From NCBI GenBank assembly GCA_037439425.1, contig JBBIWA010000004.1, forward strand, positions 1 to 64,000: 64,000 nucleotides of DNA. Reading direction: 5' to 3'. Origin of the DNA: JBBIWA01 sp037439425. GTDB lineage: Bacteria > Acidobacteriota > Blastocatellia > RBC074. The notes below the pieces were generated by a model that was given only the letters and a program-made list of their open reading frames with translations, searched no databases and was not told the origin of the DNA. Position numbers and translations under genes: made by a program. Position 1 is the stretch's first letter. The number at the start of each line of letters is the position of its first letter. Shown here one piece after another: positions 21,028 through 29,129 of the stretch.

Positions 21028-21097
21028 TCCTGCTTGCCCATCTCGCTTCGGCTCTATCAAGCTGCTTGACTGAATCTCAACTGTCACCGGATTGGCT

Positions 21098-21140
21098 GCT
21101 TATGCGGAGTGCGGCGGCTGGACGCCGCCTTTGGTAGTCA
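21098..21140. repeat. GC-rich hairpin after the protease gene
   Basis: GCGGCG at 21111-21116 pairs with CGCCGC at 21123-21128 around a six-base loop. It lies 84 bases after the protease stop and about 100 bases after the convergent gene's end, so it may help to end transcription. There is no clear T-run, so a terminator is only a guess. Confidence 0.35.
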
Positions 21141-21227
21141 GACCCAGGGCGCCGTGGGTTAGGTAAGCCACAGCCGGCAAGCCAGGGTTAGGCATTTAGC
21201 TACACCCCCGTCCTGCCAGGGCTCCAC

Positions 21228-23471
21228 TCAATCGAAGCCCCTGTAAGGCGCCAACTCTACTAACATAAACTTCCCGTCACTGCGCAGCACCCTGGTGCCC
21301 TCCAGCAAAAATGCCCGGAGCAGAGCGAGCCTGGCTTGATTTTCGGCGCGGTCGCGCTGCTCATCTACAAGCGGCGAGCGATCATAATCGAGAAGCACAT
21401 CATGCCTGATCAGCAGGTGAGTGATCCCCATTGCTCTGACTCGCGCCCTGAGTTCTGACAACTCTCTTGCTTCTTTCACCAGCTTCGTCAGCGTGTAGTC
21501 TTCAAAGATGTAATCGGAGAAATACGGGCGGTCGAGATGATAGGTGTCGTTGCGCATGTTGATCAGCCAGATGCGAGCATCAAATGGCAGTTGTGTGTTG
21601 ATAATCTCATAGTAAGGGTAGTAATCGAGACGCCGCTCCAGATAAGTCTGGCGAGACTCTCCGCCCAGTGCTGCACGCACGGGATTTTGTGCGAGAAACC
21701 ATGACAGGATGGTGAGTTGCCCGGCCACGGTAGCGGCTAATAATGTCCAGGGCAAGACTCTTTTCTTGCTGCTGCGCGCTGAGACTGCTGCCGCAATAAA
21801 CACTATTGCCACCGCCAGCCCAGGAAAGGCTGGCAGCAGAAAACGCAACTGCTGGCTTGAGCCCAACCAGCAGAAGAAGAAAACAGCAGCGAAGACAACA
21901 ACGATCTTCACCTCAACGTTGACCGACAATCGCCAAAAGCCCCACAGCAGGAGCGGTAGCCCCAACAGAAACGTGATGCCCAACACTCCATCATAGTAAG
22001 CAGGCAATTCTGGCTGGGCCTGTAACGAAACTCGCAGGGGCGCCAGCATATAATCCAACGCCGTCTTTTCAGCCCCACCATAGTGCGAAAGAAAGAGCTG
22101 AAACAGACGCGAACGTTCCGCATCCCATCCCGGTGATGCGCCAGGCCAGAGATGCACATAAAACGGGAAGAGAGGACTGCCTGTGGCGAGCCACGTTTTG
22201 ATGTACCATGGGCTGGCCGTGATCCCAGCGCAAACTAAAGCGGCACATCCGCTCAAGATGACGCGACCGGCATTGGGTGTCGCTGACTTACTTGCTCTGT
22301 TTTGTGCCTCACGAGCTTTGAGCAGAATCAGGATGGCCAAAGGGAGAGACAAGAAAACCGCGACCAGCTTGATGCTCAGAGCAAAGCCCAGCGCCAGCGA
22401 AAGGGAGAGTAGACTCCAACGGCTCTGTGTCGTCCACCATTGCTCGGCCGCCTGAATCACCAAAGCACTATACAGAGCCAGAGCGTGATCTACGTATCCG
22501 GTAGCTGCAACCTGATAGACTGTGGGGATCGTGGCAATCAAAGCGGCAGCCACCAGCGCCCATTCTCTCTCCAACTTCATCTGGCGCGCCCAACCGTAGA
22601 CTACGGCCAACAGCAATGGCAGATAAGCAAATGCGCTGACTCCAAATGCGATCTCCGCAATGCGCGCGCTCCCCATTCCACCTAGCAACATGGCCCACAA
22701 ACCGTTCATCTCGGCACCCAGGGCCAGGTAGCTGTAGATGTTGTACGGAGTCTCAATAATACCGCCAGCAGCCAGATAAGCTTTGGGTAATGCCAACCGA
22801 TAGACCAGCGCGTCTTTACCCGTTGGCGGGGCGAGCGCAGCCACAAAAGCCAGCAAACAAGGAAGCGCAGCGAAGGCCGCAGCCACGTACTCAATCGGAG
22901 TCCTTTGCCTGCTAGCTCGAAGGCCGGTCGCTACCGCTCCTGGTACTCTCTGAAGCAATCGTCGCGCTTTCACGCTCTGAACTACAGAGAGAGCAAAGAA
23001 TGCGAGACCGAATAAAAGTGCGGCTACCGCGACAGTCTGGCGATAGAGACCACCCAGCCCTAGTGCTAGCCACAACAGCGACCAGAAGCCCGCGCCCAAG
23101 GTGCATCTTCTTGCCCATACCAGAGCGCTCGCTTCCCTTTCACCCCTGCAAGCTAAAAGGCGATGCCCCAACCGCTCGATCATATCGCCCAGGCCATACC
23201 AGACCAGCACGACCAGTGAAGCGGCGATCACACCTGCTCCACTCTCTATCAAGCCAGTGAGCGTCAATACCCGATGGTGAAGCAGGGACGCAAGGAAAGC
23301 CCTAATCAAAACCGGAAGCTGCCCAATATCCGCGCCCCGATAGGAGAGAAATATCGCCGTTAGCAGAAACATCCCTGCAACGGCAATAATGGTAACTATC
23401 GTCAACGACGCTTCAGTGACAGCAGGGTGAGCTAGGGCGGAAGATGGCCGGGCCGATGTTGCGCCTTTCAT
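21228..23471 (-). CDS. Polytopic membrane glycosyltransferase-like protein
   Basis: The protein has 747 residues and about a dozen hydrophobic segments, ending in a soluble C-terminal domain of ~150 residues (from YLERRLDYYPYYEIIN). The architecture is that of GT-C lipid-linked sugar transferases (PMT/ArnT-like). A candidate catalytic loop is APPTGKDALVYRLALPKAYL between the first helices, and ASPWYIKTWLATGSPLFPF is a segment common in this group. It would move a sugar from a polyprenyl carrier to an acceptor on the outer face of the inner membrane. The acceptor is unknown. It lies downstream of the heptose kinase on the same strand, 374 bases away. Confidence 0.7.
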   Translation of the reverse strand: MKGATSARPSSALAHPAVTEASLTIVTIIAVAGMFLLTAIFLSYRGADIGQLPVLIRAFLASLLHHRVLTLTGLIESGAGVIAASLVVLVWYGLGDMIERLGHRLLACRGEREASALVWARRCTLGAGFWSLLWLALGLGGLYRQTVAVAALLFGLAFFALSVVQSVKARRLLQRVPGAVATGLRASRQRTPIEYVAAAFAALPCLLAFVAALAPPTGKDALVYRLALPKAYLAAGGIIETPYNIYSYLALGAEMNGLWAMLLGGMGSARIAEIAFGVSAFAYLPLLLAVVYGWARQMKLEREWALVAAALIATIPTVYQVAATGYVDHALALYSALVIQAAEQWWTTQSRWSLLSLSLALGFALSIKLVAVFLSLPLAILILLKAREAQNRASKSATPNAGRVILSGCAALVCAGITASPWYIKTWLATGSPLFPFYVHLWPGASPGWDAERSRLFQLFLSHYGGAEKTALDYMLAPLRVSLQAQPELPAYYDGVLGITFLLGLPLLLWGFWRLSVNVEVKIVVVFAAVFFFCWLGSSQQLRFLLPAFPGLAVAIVFIAAAVSARSSKKRVLPWTLLAATVAGQLTILSWFLAQNPVRAALGGESRQTYLERRLDYYPYYEIINTQLPFDARIWLINMRNDTYHLDRPYFSDYIFEDYTLTKLVKEARELSELRARVRAMGITHLLIRHDVLLDYDRSPLVDEQRDRAENQARLALLRAFLLEGTRVLRSDGKFMLVELAPYRGFD

Positions 23472-23845
23472 GTCAGTTTGTCAGGTGGGGCAAGTCTGTG
23501 GATCTCTCGCGTGGCTTTTTCTGAGACCTCTAGAATGATCTTTCACACTATTCACCTTCAAGGTGGAAACGCTTTGCTCTTTGCTCACTCGAATGGTCTG
23601 ACAGCAAAATCTCTCAGCATCACTGTAAAGTTTCGCTGCCAGCCTCAGCTTGGTCCTACTCAGTGAGTTTGACTTCCTGAAGTCAGGACAGAAGCTTGCC
23701 CAGGGGGCTGCAGACAGCTTGCCAATCACTACAGTCTCGCTGTTGTGTTAAAAGACGATGGCTTTAGCTACCTTGGCCTGTCAGCCGCCAATCACCAACG
23801 CAGTGTCTTTAAAAGATCGCTTACGGGCATCACCCGGCCAGGCGC
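23472..23845. other. Intergenic region, nothing recognised
   Basis: It holds a short palindrome GACTTCCTGAAGTC near 23667. The small open frames on both strands show no family features. Confidence 0.35.
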
Positions 23846-24838
23846 TCAAGACAGGTCAGACAAAGCTGCGGCCAGCTCTGTCCGAGAAACGGTTGCGGTT
23901 CCGACTTTGCCCACAACCAGGCCAGCAGCGTGATTGGCAATGACTGCGGCTTCATCAACTCTGGCCCCGGCAGCCAGTGCCAAGGCGAGCGTGGCAATCA
24001 CCGTATCGCCTGCGCCAGTCACATCGTAGACTTCGCGCGCGACCGTCGGGATGTGAATGATCGCGCCGTCTTCGCCGAGTAAACTCATGCCGTGCTCGCC
24101 ACGGGTGATGAGTACGTTCGGGCAAGCTAACATCTCGCGGATCCGTCGCGCGGCCGCAAGCAATGATGATTCGTCGGTGATCTCGATATTCGCAGCGCGT
24201 TCGGCTTCGAGTTGATTGGGGGTGATCACACTCACCGGGCGATAGTGAGCGAAGTGGCGCGTCTTCGGGTCCAGGCAGACGAGCTTACGACAAGTCCGCG
24301 CCGCCGCGAGCGTCTCTTGCAACACGCGCGGCGTCAGCAACCCTTTATCGTAGTCGGAAACGATCACCGCTTCAGCCGTCTCCAGCGCCGCTTTGAAATT
24401 GGCAATGATCAGGTCCTCTAGCTCGCGTTTGATAGGCGAGCGATCTTCGCGGTCAGCGCGCACCACCTGTTGATTGTGCGCAATGATGCGCGTCTTGAGC
24501 GTAGTCGGGCGCGAGGCCTCACGCACCAACCCTTGAGTCTCAGCTTGGCACTCAACGAAGCGGCGAAAGAGCCGATCCCCAGCTTCGTCTTCACCAATAA
24601 TTCCAACGGGCACGGCGCGGGAGTCCAGATGAATCAAGTTTGAGACCACATTGCCAGCACCACCCAGATGCCAGGTCTCGCGCTTGACCTCGACCACAGG
24701 TACCGGAGCTTCGGGCGAGATGCGGCGCACTTCACCCCAAATGAACTCATCCAGCATCAAATCGCCCAGCACCACCAGGCGACGACCAGCAAAGCGATCC
24801 AGAATTTCCAGCGCGCGTTGTCGAGACAATTGATTCAT
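23846..24838 (-). CDS. hldA: D-glycero-beta-D-manno-heptose-7-phosphate kinase (RfaE1/HldA-type)
   Basis: The protein has 330 residues, a PfkB/ribokinase-fold kinase. It phosphorylates heptose-7-phosphate at C1 in ADP-heptose synthesis for the LPS inner core. Seen: VVLGDLMLDEFIWGEVRRIS at the start, the substrate-binding HLGGAGNVVSNL, VSDYDKGLLT, TPNQLEAE, and the anion-hole/catalytic VYDVTGAGDTVIATLALAL. The length matches the stand-alone kinase (domain I of the two-domain HldE); no nucleotidyltransferase domain is attached or adjacent. It follows the polysaccharide deacetylase by 69 bases on the same strand, with a heptad hairpin between. Confidence 0.93.
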   Translation of the reverse strand: MNQLSRQRALEILDRFAGRRLVVLGDLMLDEFIWGEVRRISPEAPVPVVEVKRETWHLGGAGNVVSNLIHLDSRAVPVGIIGEDEAGDRLFRRFVECQAETQGLVREASRPTTLKTRIIAHNQQVVRADREDRSPIKRELEDLIIANFKAALETAEAVIVSDYDKGLLTPRVLQETLAAARTCRKLVCLDPKTRHFAHYRPVSVITPNQLEAERAANIEITDESSLLAAARRIREMLACPNVLITRGEHGMSLLGEDGAIIHIPTVAREVYDVTGAGDTVIATLALALAAGARVDEAAVIANHAAGLVVGKVGTATVSRTELAAALSDLS

Positions 24839-24842
24839 AAGA

Positions 24843-24902
24843 CTTCAGAGCTCAGACCTCAGACTCCTTATAGGTCTGCCCCCTGAAGTCTGAGGTCTGA
24901 TC
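24843..24902. repeat. Heptad-repeat hairpin (TCAGACC type)
   Basis: Units of 7 nt (TCAGAGC, TCAGACC, TCAGACT) are followed after a 20-base spacer by the complementary units (TCTGAAG, TCTGAGG, TCTGATC). The array fills the gap between the deacetylase stop and the kinase start. Confidence 0.85.
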
Positions 24903-24907
24903 AGGAC

Positions 24908-25879
24908 TCACCCTTTGCTCGATTGGACGAATCGCGCGATCTCCTCATGCGTGGCAAACCAGACTCCCGGACGCGAGCGCATGTGGCGCACCAATCGTTC
25001 GAGCATCACCATGCGCGAACGATGGCCGATAATGTGCGGGTGCATCGTCAGGATGAACATCGTCCCTTCCTCATAAGCCTTGTCGAATTCCGCGCGCCAG
25101 ATGCTGAAGACTTCGTCGGGCGTTGTGTGCGGCCTGATGGTTGAAAACCTATCCATGCCGAAATACGGATAGTCGTCCAGAATCCATTCAACCGGCAATT
25201 CAACAACACCCGTTGCGGCTCCCTCAATGAGGACTTCGTAAGGACGATCATCAGCCATCAAACTGCTATCGTAAAGCAGCCCGAACTCGCGAATGAGCTT
25301 CATCGTCGCAGGGCTAAAATCCCACGACGGAGTGCGCAGCCCCACCGGCTTCTTGCCGGTGATCTGGGTCAGAGCCTCAATGCTGCGGCGCATCAATTCG
25401 CGCTCGTCAGTTTCGCCAAGCAACGAATTGCGCTCGTGGATCCAACCGTGGAGACCGATCTCGTGACGCCCTCGGGCCAGAATCTCTTTGACTCCTGACG
25501 GATGAATCTTCGCACTCATCGCCGGAATGAAGAACGTAGCTGGGATCTGGTACTCATCGAGCAACTGCAAGAGACGCGGCAAGCCGGCTCTTGCGCCGTA
25601 TTCGCCTTGCGACATCAGACCCGGCGATGATTGGTTATCTCTCAACGAAGGCGTTTCATTGTCGAAATCGAACGAGAGACCGACGGCCACACGCGCATTG
25701 TTGGGCCAGCGCTTCGGTGTCAGGTCGCGTCCAGCGCGCACACGATTGACGACTTCAAAGACTCTGCTTTCGGGCCACTTCCAGGGCGGCTCTTGTTGTT
25801 GGGTTATCCCTGCTCCGACCAACAGGACAGCGAGCATGGCCAGGAGTAGGGTCCGGACGAACATCTTTGTTGACTTCAT
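24908..25879 (-). CDS. Polysaccharide deacetylase (NodB-type), exported
   Basis: The protein has 323 residues with an N-terminal signal peptide (KMFVRTLLLAMLAVLLVGAG). The NodB fold is recognisable. The general-base and metal aspartates are in SFDFDNE (D71, D73), and the metal histidines are in HEIGLHGWIHER (H144, H148). TPSWDFSP supplies the substrate-groove motif, and MHPHIIGH is the late histidine motif. By the extended N-terminal region it is closer to the HpPgdA/PuuE-type branch than to chitin-oligomer NodB. It would remove an acyl group from a polymer or small amide in the periplasm; the substrate cannot be told. Confidence 0.9.
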   Translation of the reverse strand: MKSTKMFVRTLLLAMLAVLLVGAGITQQQEPPWKWPESRVFEVVNRVRAGRDLTPKRWPNNARVAVGLSFDFDNETPSLRDNQSSPGLMSQGEYGARAGLPRLLQLLDEYQIPATFFIPAMSAKIHPSGVKEILARGRHEIGLHGWIHERNSLLGETDERELMRRSIEALTQITGKKPVGLRTPSWDFSPATMKLIREFGLLYDSSLMADDRPYEVLIEGAATGVVELPVEWILDDYPYFGMDRFSTIRPHTTPDEVFSIWRAEFDKAYEEGTMFILTMHPHIIGHRSRMVMLERLVRHMRSRPGVWFATHEEIARFVQSSKG

Positions 25880-25941
25880 AGTCCCCCCTCTCAGCGATTA
25901 CGCTGGTGCGATCACTTTTGGGCTAACTTCTGACATTCTCC

Positions 25942-28542
25942 TCACAGCATCCATAACTCGGGTCTGAGCGCCTGCTTGATTTTGTGCAGCAAGATGCGCC
26001 AGATCATCTGGCGACCGAAATCAATTCGCGCGAACGCTGTCATGCCAGGCCGGAGCAAACCTTCGCTGTTGTCAATCGTCAGCTCGACGCGATAGGTCGC
26101 CTGATTATGCTCATCCAGCTCGCTTTCGCTACCGATCTTTGAGACGACGCCGCGGAAGATCCGGTCGGGGAAGGAGCGCGCTTTGAGGCGCACCGGAGAG
26201 CCAAGGCGCACATCGCCGATTTCGCGCTCCGGCACCCGAATGCGAAGGAGCAACTGGCGGGTATCGGCGACGCGGCAGATCTCGGCGCCTTTCTGAAAAT
26301 AATGGCCAATCATACGTGGCAGGTCCTCGCCAAAGACTGTGCCGGCGCGTGGTGTGACGAGCTCGAATTGCGCGTGCTTGCGTCGGAGCAGGTCACGGCG
26401 CTCTTCGAGCGTGTTGATAAGACTGCGCCTGGCGCGCAGCTCGCTGCCGAGCCTTTCAATCTGCAACCGCTCGGCGCCCAGCTCCGAGCGCGCCACCTTC
26501 ACCTCTGTTGCGGTACTAGCGTGTTTGCGGCGATGTTCAATCAGCGCCGCTTCAAGCCGCTGGCGCGCAGCAGCGAGTTCAAAGGCCAAGGTTGAAGCTC
26601 GCGTCTCAGCCGTATCCAGCTCGCTGCGCGGCATCAGACCTTGAGCGGAAAGCCGGCGCGTGCGTTCAAGCTGCGTCTGAGCCTCTTTAAGCTGCGCTTC
26701 GCGCAATTCCACATCGGCTTGCAGTGCGGCAATCGCCGCCGGATATGGCGCTGCCGATCCGTCAGCTTGTCGGGATGAAGAGAGGGTGGTCGGCGAGGTT
26801 GAGGCAATCAAGGAGCCTGATGAGTTGAGCTCTGCTTCGGCGCGCTGGCGCGCTCTGATTTGCTGCTGCTCGGCCTCGATCTCATTGTAATCATACTGGC
26901 GCTGCCGCAATTGTGCTTCGGCGCGTGCTGCGGCTTCGCTGCGCGCGCGCAACTCACCCAGCACCCGGTCATACTCGGCATTCACCCGCGCCAATTCCGC
27001 CTCCACTTCGACGATCTGCTCTTCCAGCTCCAGATTGCCAAGCCGGCCAATCACAGCGCCACTCGTGATGTTCTCGCCTGGTTGCGCACGCAACTCAAGC
27101 AAGGTGGCGCTTTCCGGTGCGCGAATAATCACTTCTTGATAGGGAATGGCGATGAGCGTGCCGTAGTTGCCAACCGAGGCCTCCCACGGCATCAGCAACA
27201 CAGCGATAATAAGCAGCAAAAGGGTAAGCGGCACAAGACGCCGCAAGAGTCGCGGCTGCTTCTTCTCGCTTTGTGCTCCTGGCACGGGTTGTTTACCAGA
27301 GGCCGCCTTATCGAAGGCAGTTGGGATTTTAATAACCATAGAACTTACGGCTGAGAGCAACTGCCTGAGCAGCCGCCGCGCAAACAGAAGCGCGACCCCA
27401 GCAGTCAGCAGTAGTCCCAAGAGATAAAAAGAATCGACCAGGTGTTGGCCGACGTAGTAAATAATGAAGAACGACAGTGCTATGGTGTACAAGAATGAAA
27501 GCAGCCCGAAAATAGCATAAATTGCCCGTTCGCGCCAACTGTAGCGCGCTGCCATCTCATCACCTTTGCCCGTAAATAACCAGCGCCACCATCCGCGCCA
27601 CAAAGCGCGCGACCGATCCATCAGGTTCGGCAGCCGTAGCCATTGACTCAGGAAATAATAGCCATCCAGCTTGATCAGCGGGTTCGCATTGAAGATGATA
27701 TTGAGCACGCTGCCGAAGAAAAAGATAAAGGCGAGGTCCGCCAGCCAGGTATAAGGCGCCACAGAGAACCAAACAAGTAGCGCCGTCGTGCCGACCAGCA
27801 ATTGCCAGTAGACGCCAGCCGCAATTACCCACAAACGCTGACTGCGTTTTTTGATCAGGTGAATACCTGAGACATTGCAATAGAGCGCTGGCAGAAAGTA
27901 GTAAATCATCAATACCCCGATCTCGGTCGCTCGTCCACCGAAGGCTTTACAGGTCATCCCGTGCGCGAACTCGTGCGAAACAACCACCAGCCAGCCAGCG
28001 ACTAAAATCGCCACCCAATGCTCACGTAGTACATACTGACCATAACTCGTCACCGCCGCCCAATTCATCAGTGAGAGGAGCAATGCTGAGAGCATCCACA
28101 AAACAGTGAAAGTGAAAAACTCTACTGTCCAGATCCAGCGCAGTGGCGGGACTAACTGCGCAAAGATCGGTTCCGGGTTGAAGAGTTTGATTCGGATGTA
28201 GGGCTGGCGGGCTAGTTGCTGATTTGACGGCCCGTAGCCTTGCGTGCGCTCGCCCGCGAGGATACCAACTTGATCCAGCTTGGTGAGGAACTTGGTGAGC
28301 ATTGCCAGCGGCAGTGTCCCGCCGTACTGTCGCCTGAATTCGTCACAGACTGCGCCTGGCGTCCGTGCCCCATTGAGCAGGCAGAAGACTTTGTACTCAG
28401 TCGCGCGCAAGATGATATAGCGGCCAACGGCAGGTGAACCAACGATATGAACCATCTGCTCGCCATCGAGTTGTTCGGTGACCTCCACATCAGCCGCGAT
28501 CTGTGGAGGGTAAACGCAGTAGTCGGTCTTCATGGGCTTCAC
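25942..28542 (-). CDS. Composite PqqD-like / M50 metalloprotease / HlyD-type membrane protein
   Basis: The protein has 866 residues. Residues ~35-95 look like a PqqD-type peptide-binding domain (VGRYIILRATEYKVFCLLNG). A multi-helix M50 site-2-protease-like core has zinc motif HEFAH (190-194) and the downstream LDGYYF (292-297). After another helix (LRRLVPLTLLLLIIAVLL) comes an HlyD/MFP adaptor: a barrel-sandwich half, a long coiled coil (~530-720), and the second half with a beta-barrel (RIRVPEREIGDVRLGSPVRL). Such fusions are known from peptide/RiPP export loci, with an ABC exporter. Here no exporter or precursor peptide is adjacent. The gene precedes the deacetylase by 62 bases on the same strand. 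Confidence 0.85.
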   Translation of the reverse strand: MKPMKTDYCVYPPQIAADVEVTEQLDGEQMVHIVGSPAVGRYIILRATEYKVFCLLNGARTPGAVCDEFRRQYGGTLPLAMLTKFLTKLDQVGILAGERTQGYGPSNQQLARQPYIRIKLFNPEPIFAQLVPPLRWIWTVEFFTFTVLWMLSALLLSLMNWAAVTSYGQYVLREHWVAILVAGWLVVVSHEFAHGMTCKAFGGRATEIGVLMIYYFLPALYCNVSGIHLIKKRSQRLWVIAAGVYWQLLVGTTALLVWFSVAPYTWLADLAFIFFFGSVLNIIFNANPLIKLDGYYFLSQWLRLPNLMDRSRALWRGWWRWLFTGKGDEMAARYSWRERAIYAIFGLLSFLYTIALSFFIIYYVGQHLVDSFYLLGLLLTAGVALLFARRLLRQLLSAVSSMVIKIPTAFDKAASGKQPVPGAQSEKKQPRLLRRLVPLTLLLLIIAVLLMPWEASVGNYGTLIAIPYQEVIIRAPESATLLELRAQPGENITSGAVIGRLGNLELEEQIVEVEAELARVNAEYDRVLGELRARSEAAARAEAQLRQRQYDYNEIEAEQQQIRARQRAEAELNSSGSLIASTSPTTLSSSRQADGSAAPYPAAIAALQADVELREAQLKEAQTQLERTRRLSAQGLMPRSELDTAETRASTLAFELAAARQRLEAALIEHRRKHASTATEVKVARSELGAERLQIERLGSELRARRSLINTLEERRDLLRRKHAQFELVTPRAGTVFGEDLPRMIGHYFQKGAEICRVADTRQLLLRIRVPEREIGDVRLGSPVRLKARSFPDRIFRGVVSKIGSESELDEHNQATYRVELTIDNSEGLLRPGMTAFARIDFGRQMIWRILLHKIKQALRPELWML

Positions 28543-29129
28543 CTCTTCCCTCCAGACGTCGCGTATCGTAGCATTTTGGCGCGCGGCGCGCTATTGATTC
28601 CCTCATCTTCTACCTGGGTGCGCGTCTTTTGATGACCTGCTTGACGAAGCCGGGCACGCGAGGATGGGTGCGTCTTGGGTTTCCACACAAGTATCTGTAC
28701 GCACCCAAAGTAAGCCCTGCCAGAATCTAACCAGGGTGAAACGCAAGCGAAACCTTGATTGGGCAAGCTGGATCCAGCCGCAACCCAACAGTTGGGCGAC
28801 CGCAGCCAATCCTTGAGTATCCCCCCTTCGCTCCAATCACTCTACATCTGGCTCCCTTCTCCGCTAAAAACTGAGCCAGCGCTGCGATTGATGGGGCTGT
28901 GGCGGCAGATGCGACCGAAATCTTCGTCAATAATTCGCACAGCTCAATGCCTAACCAGCGACTTTTGAGCTTGCTTTTACCCCAATTGCGCTCGCCGATG
29001 CGGCTGAATAGCTCCTAACTGCAAACGCGTGAATGCACACACGATCAGTGATCAAGCCTCAGATTATCTTCCGGGCTATCGTTTGCTGCGCCTGCTCTAT
29101 CGCTACTTGCGAGTGGAGTGAACCGTTGG
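28543..29129. other. Intergenic region with a degenerate R1 copy
   Basis: A decayed R1-like element lies at about 28611-28712 (ACCTGGGTGCGCGTC, CGGGCACGCGAGGATGGGTGCG, then GTACGCACCCAAAG). The remainder shows no gene. I looked for a short precursor peptide ahead of the M50/PqqD gene and found no convincing one. Confidence 0.5.
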
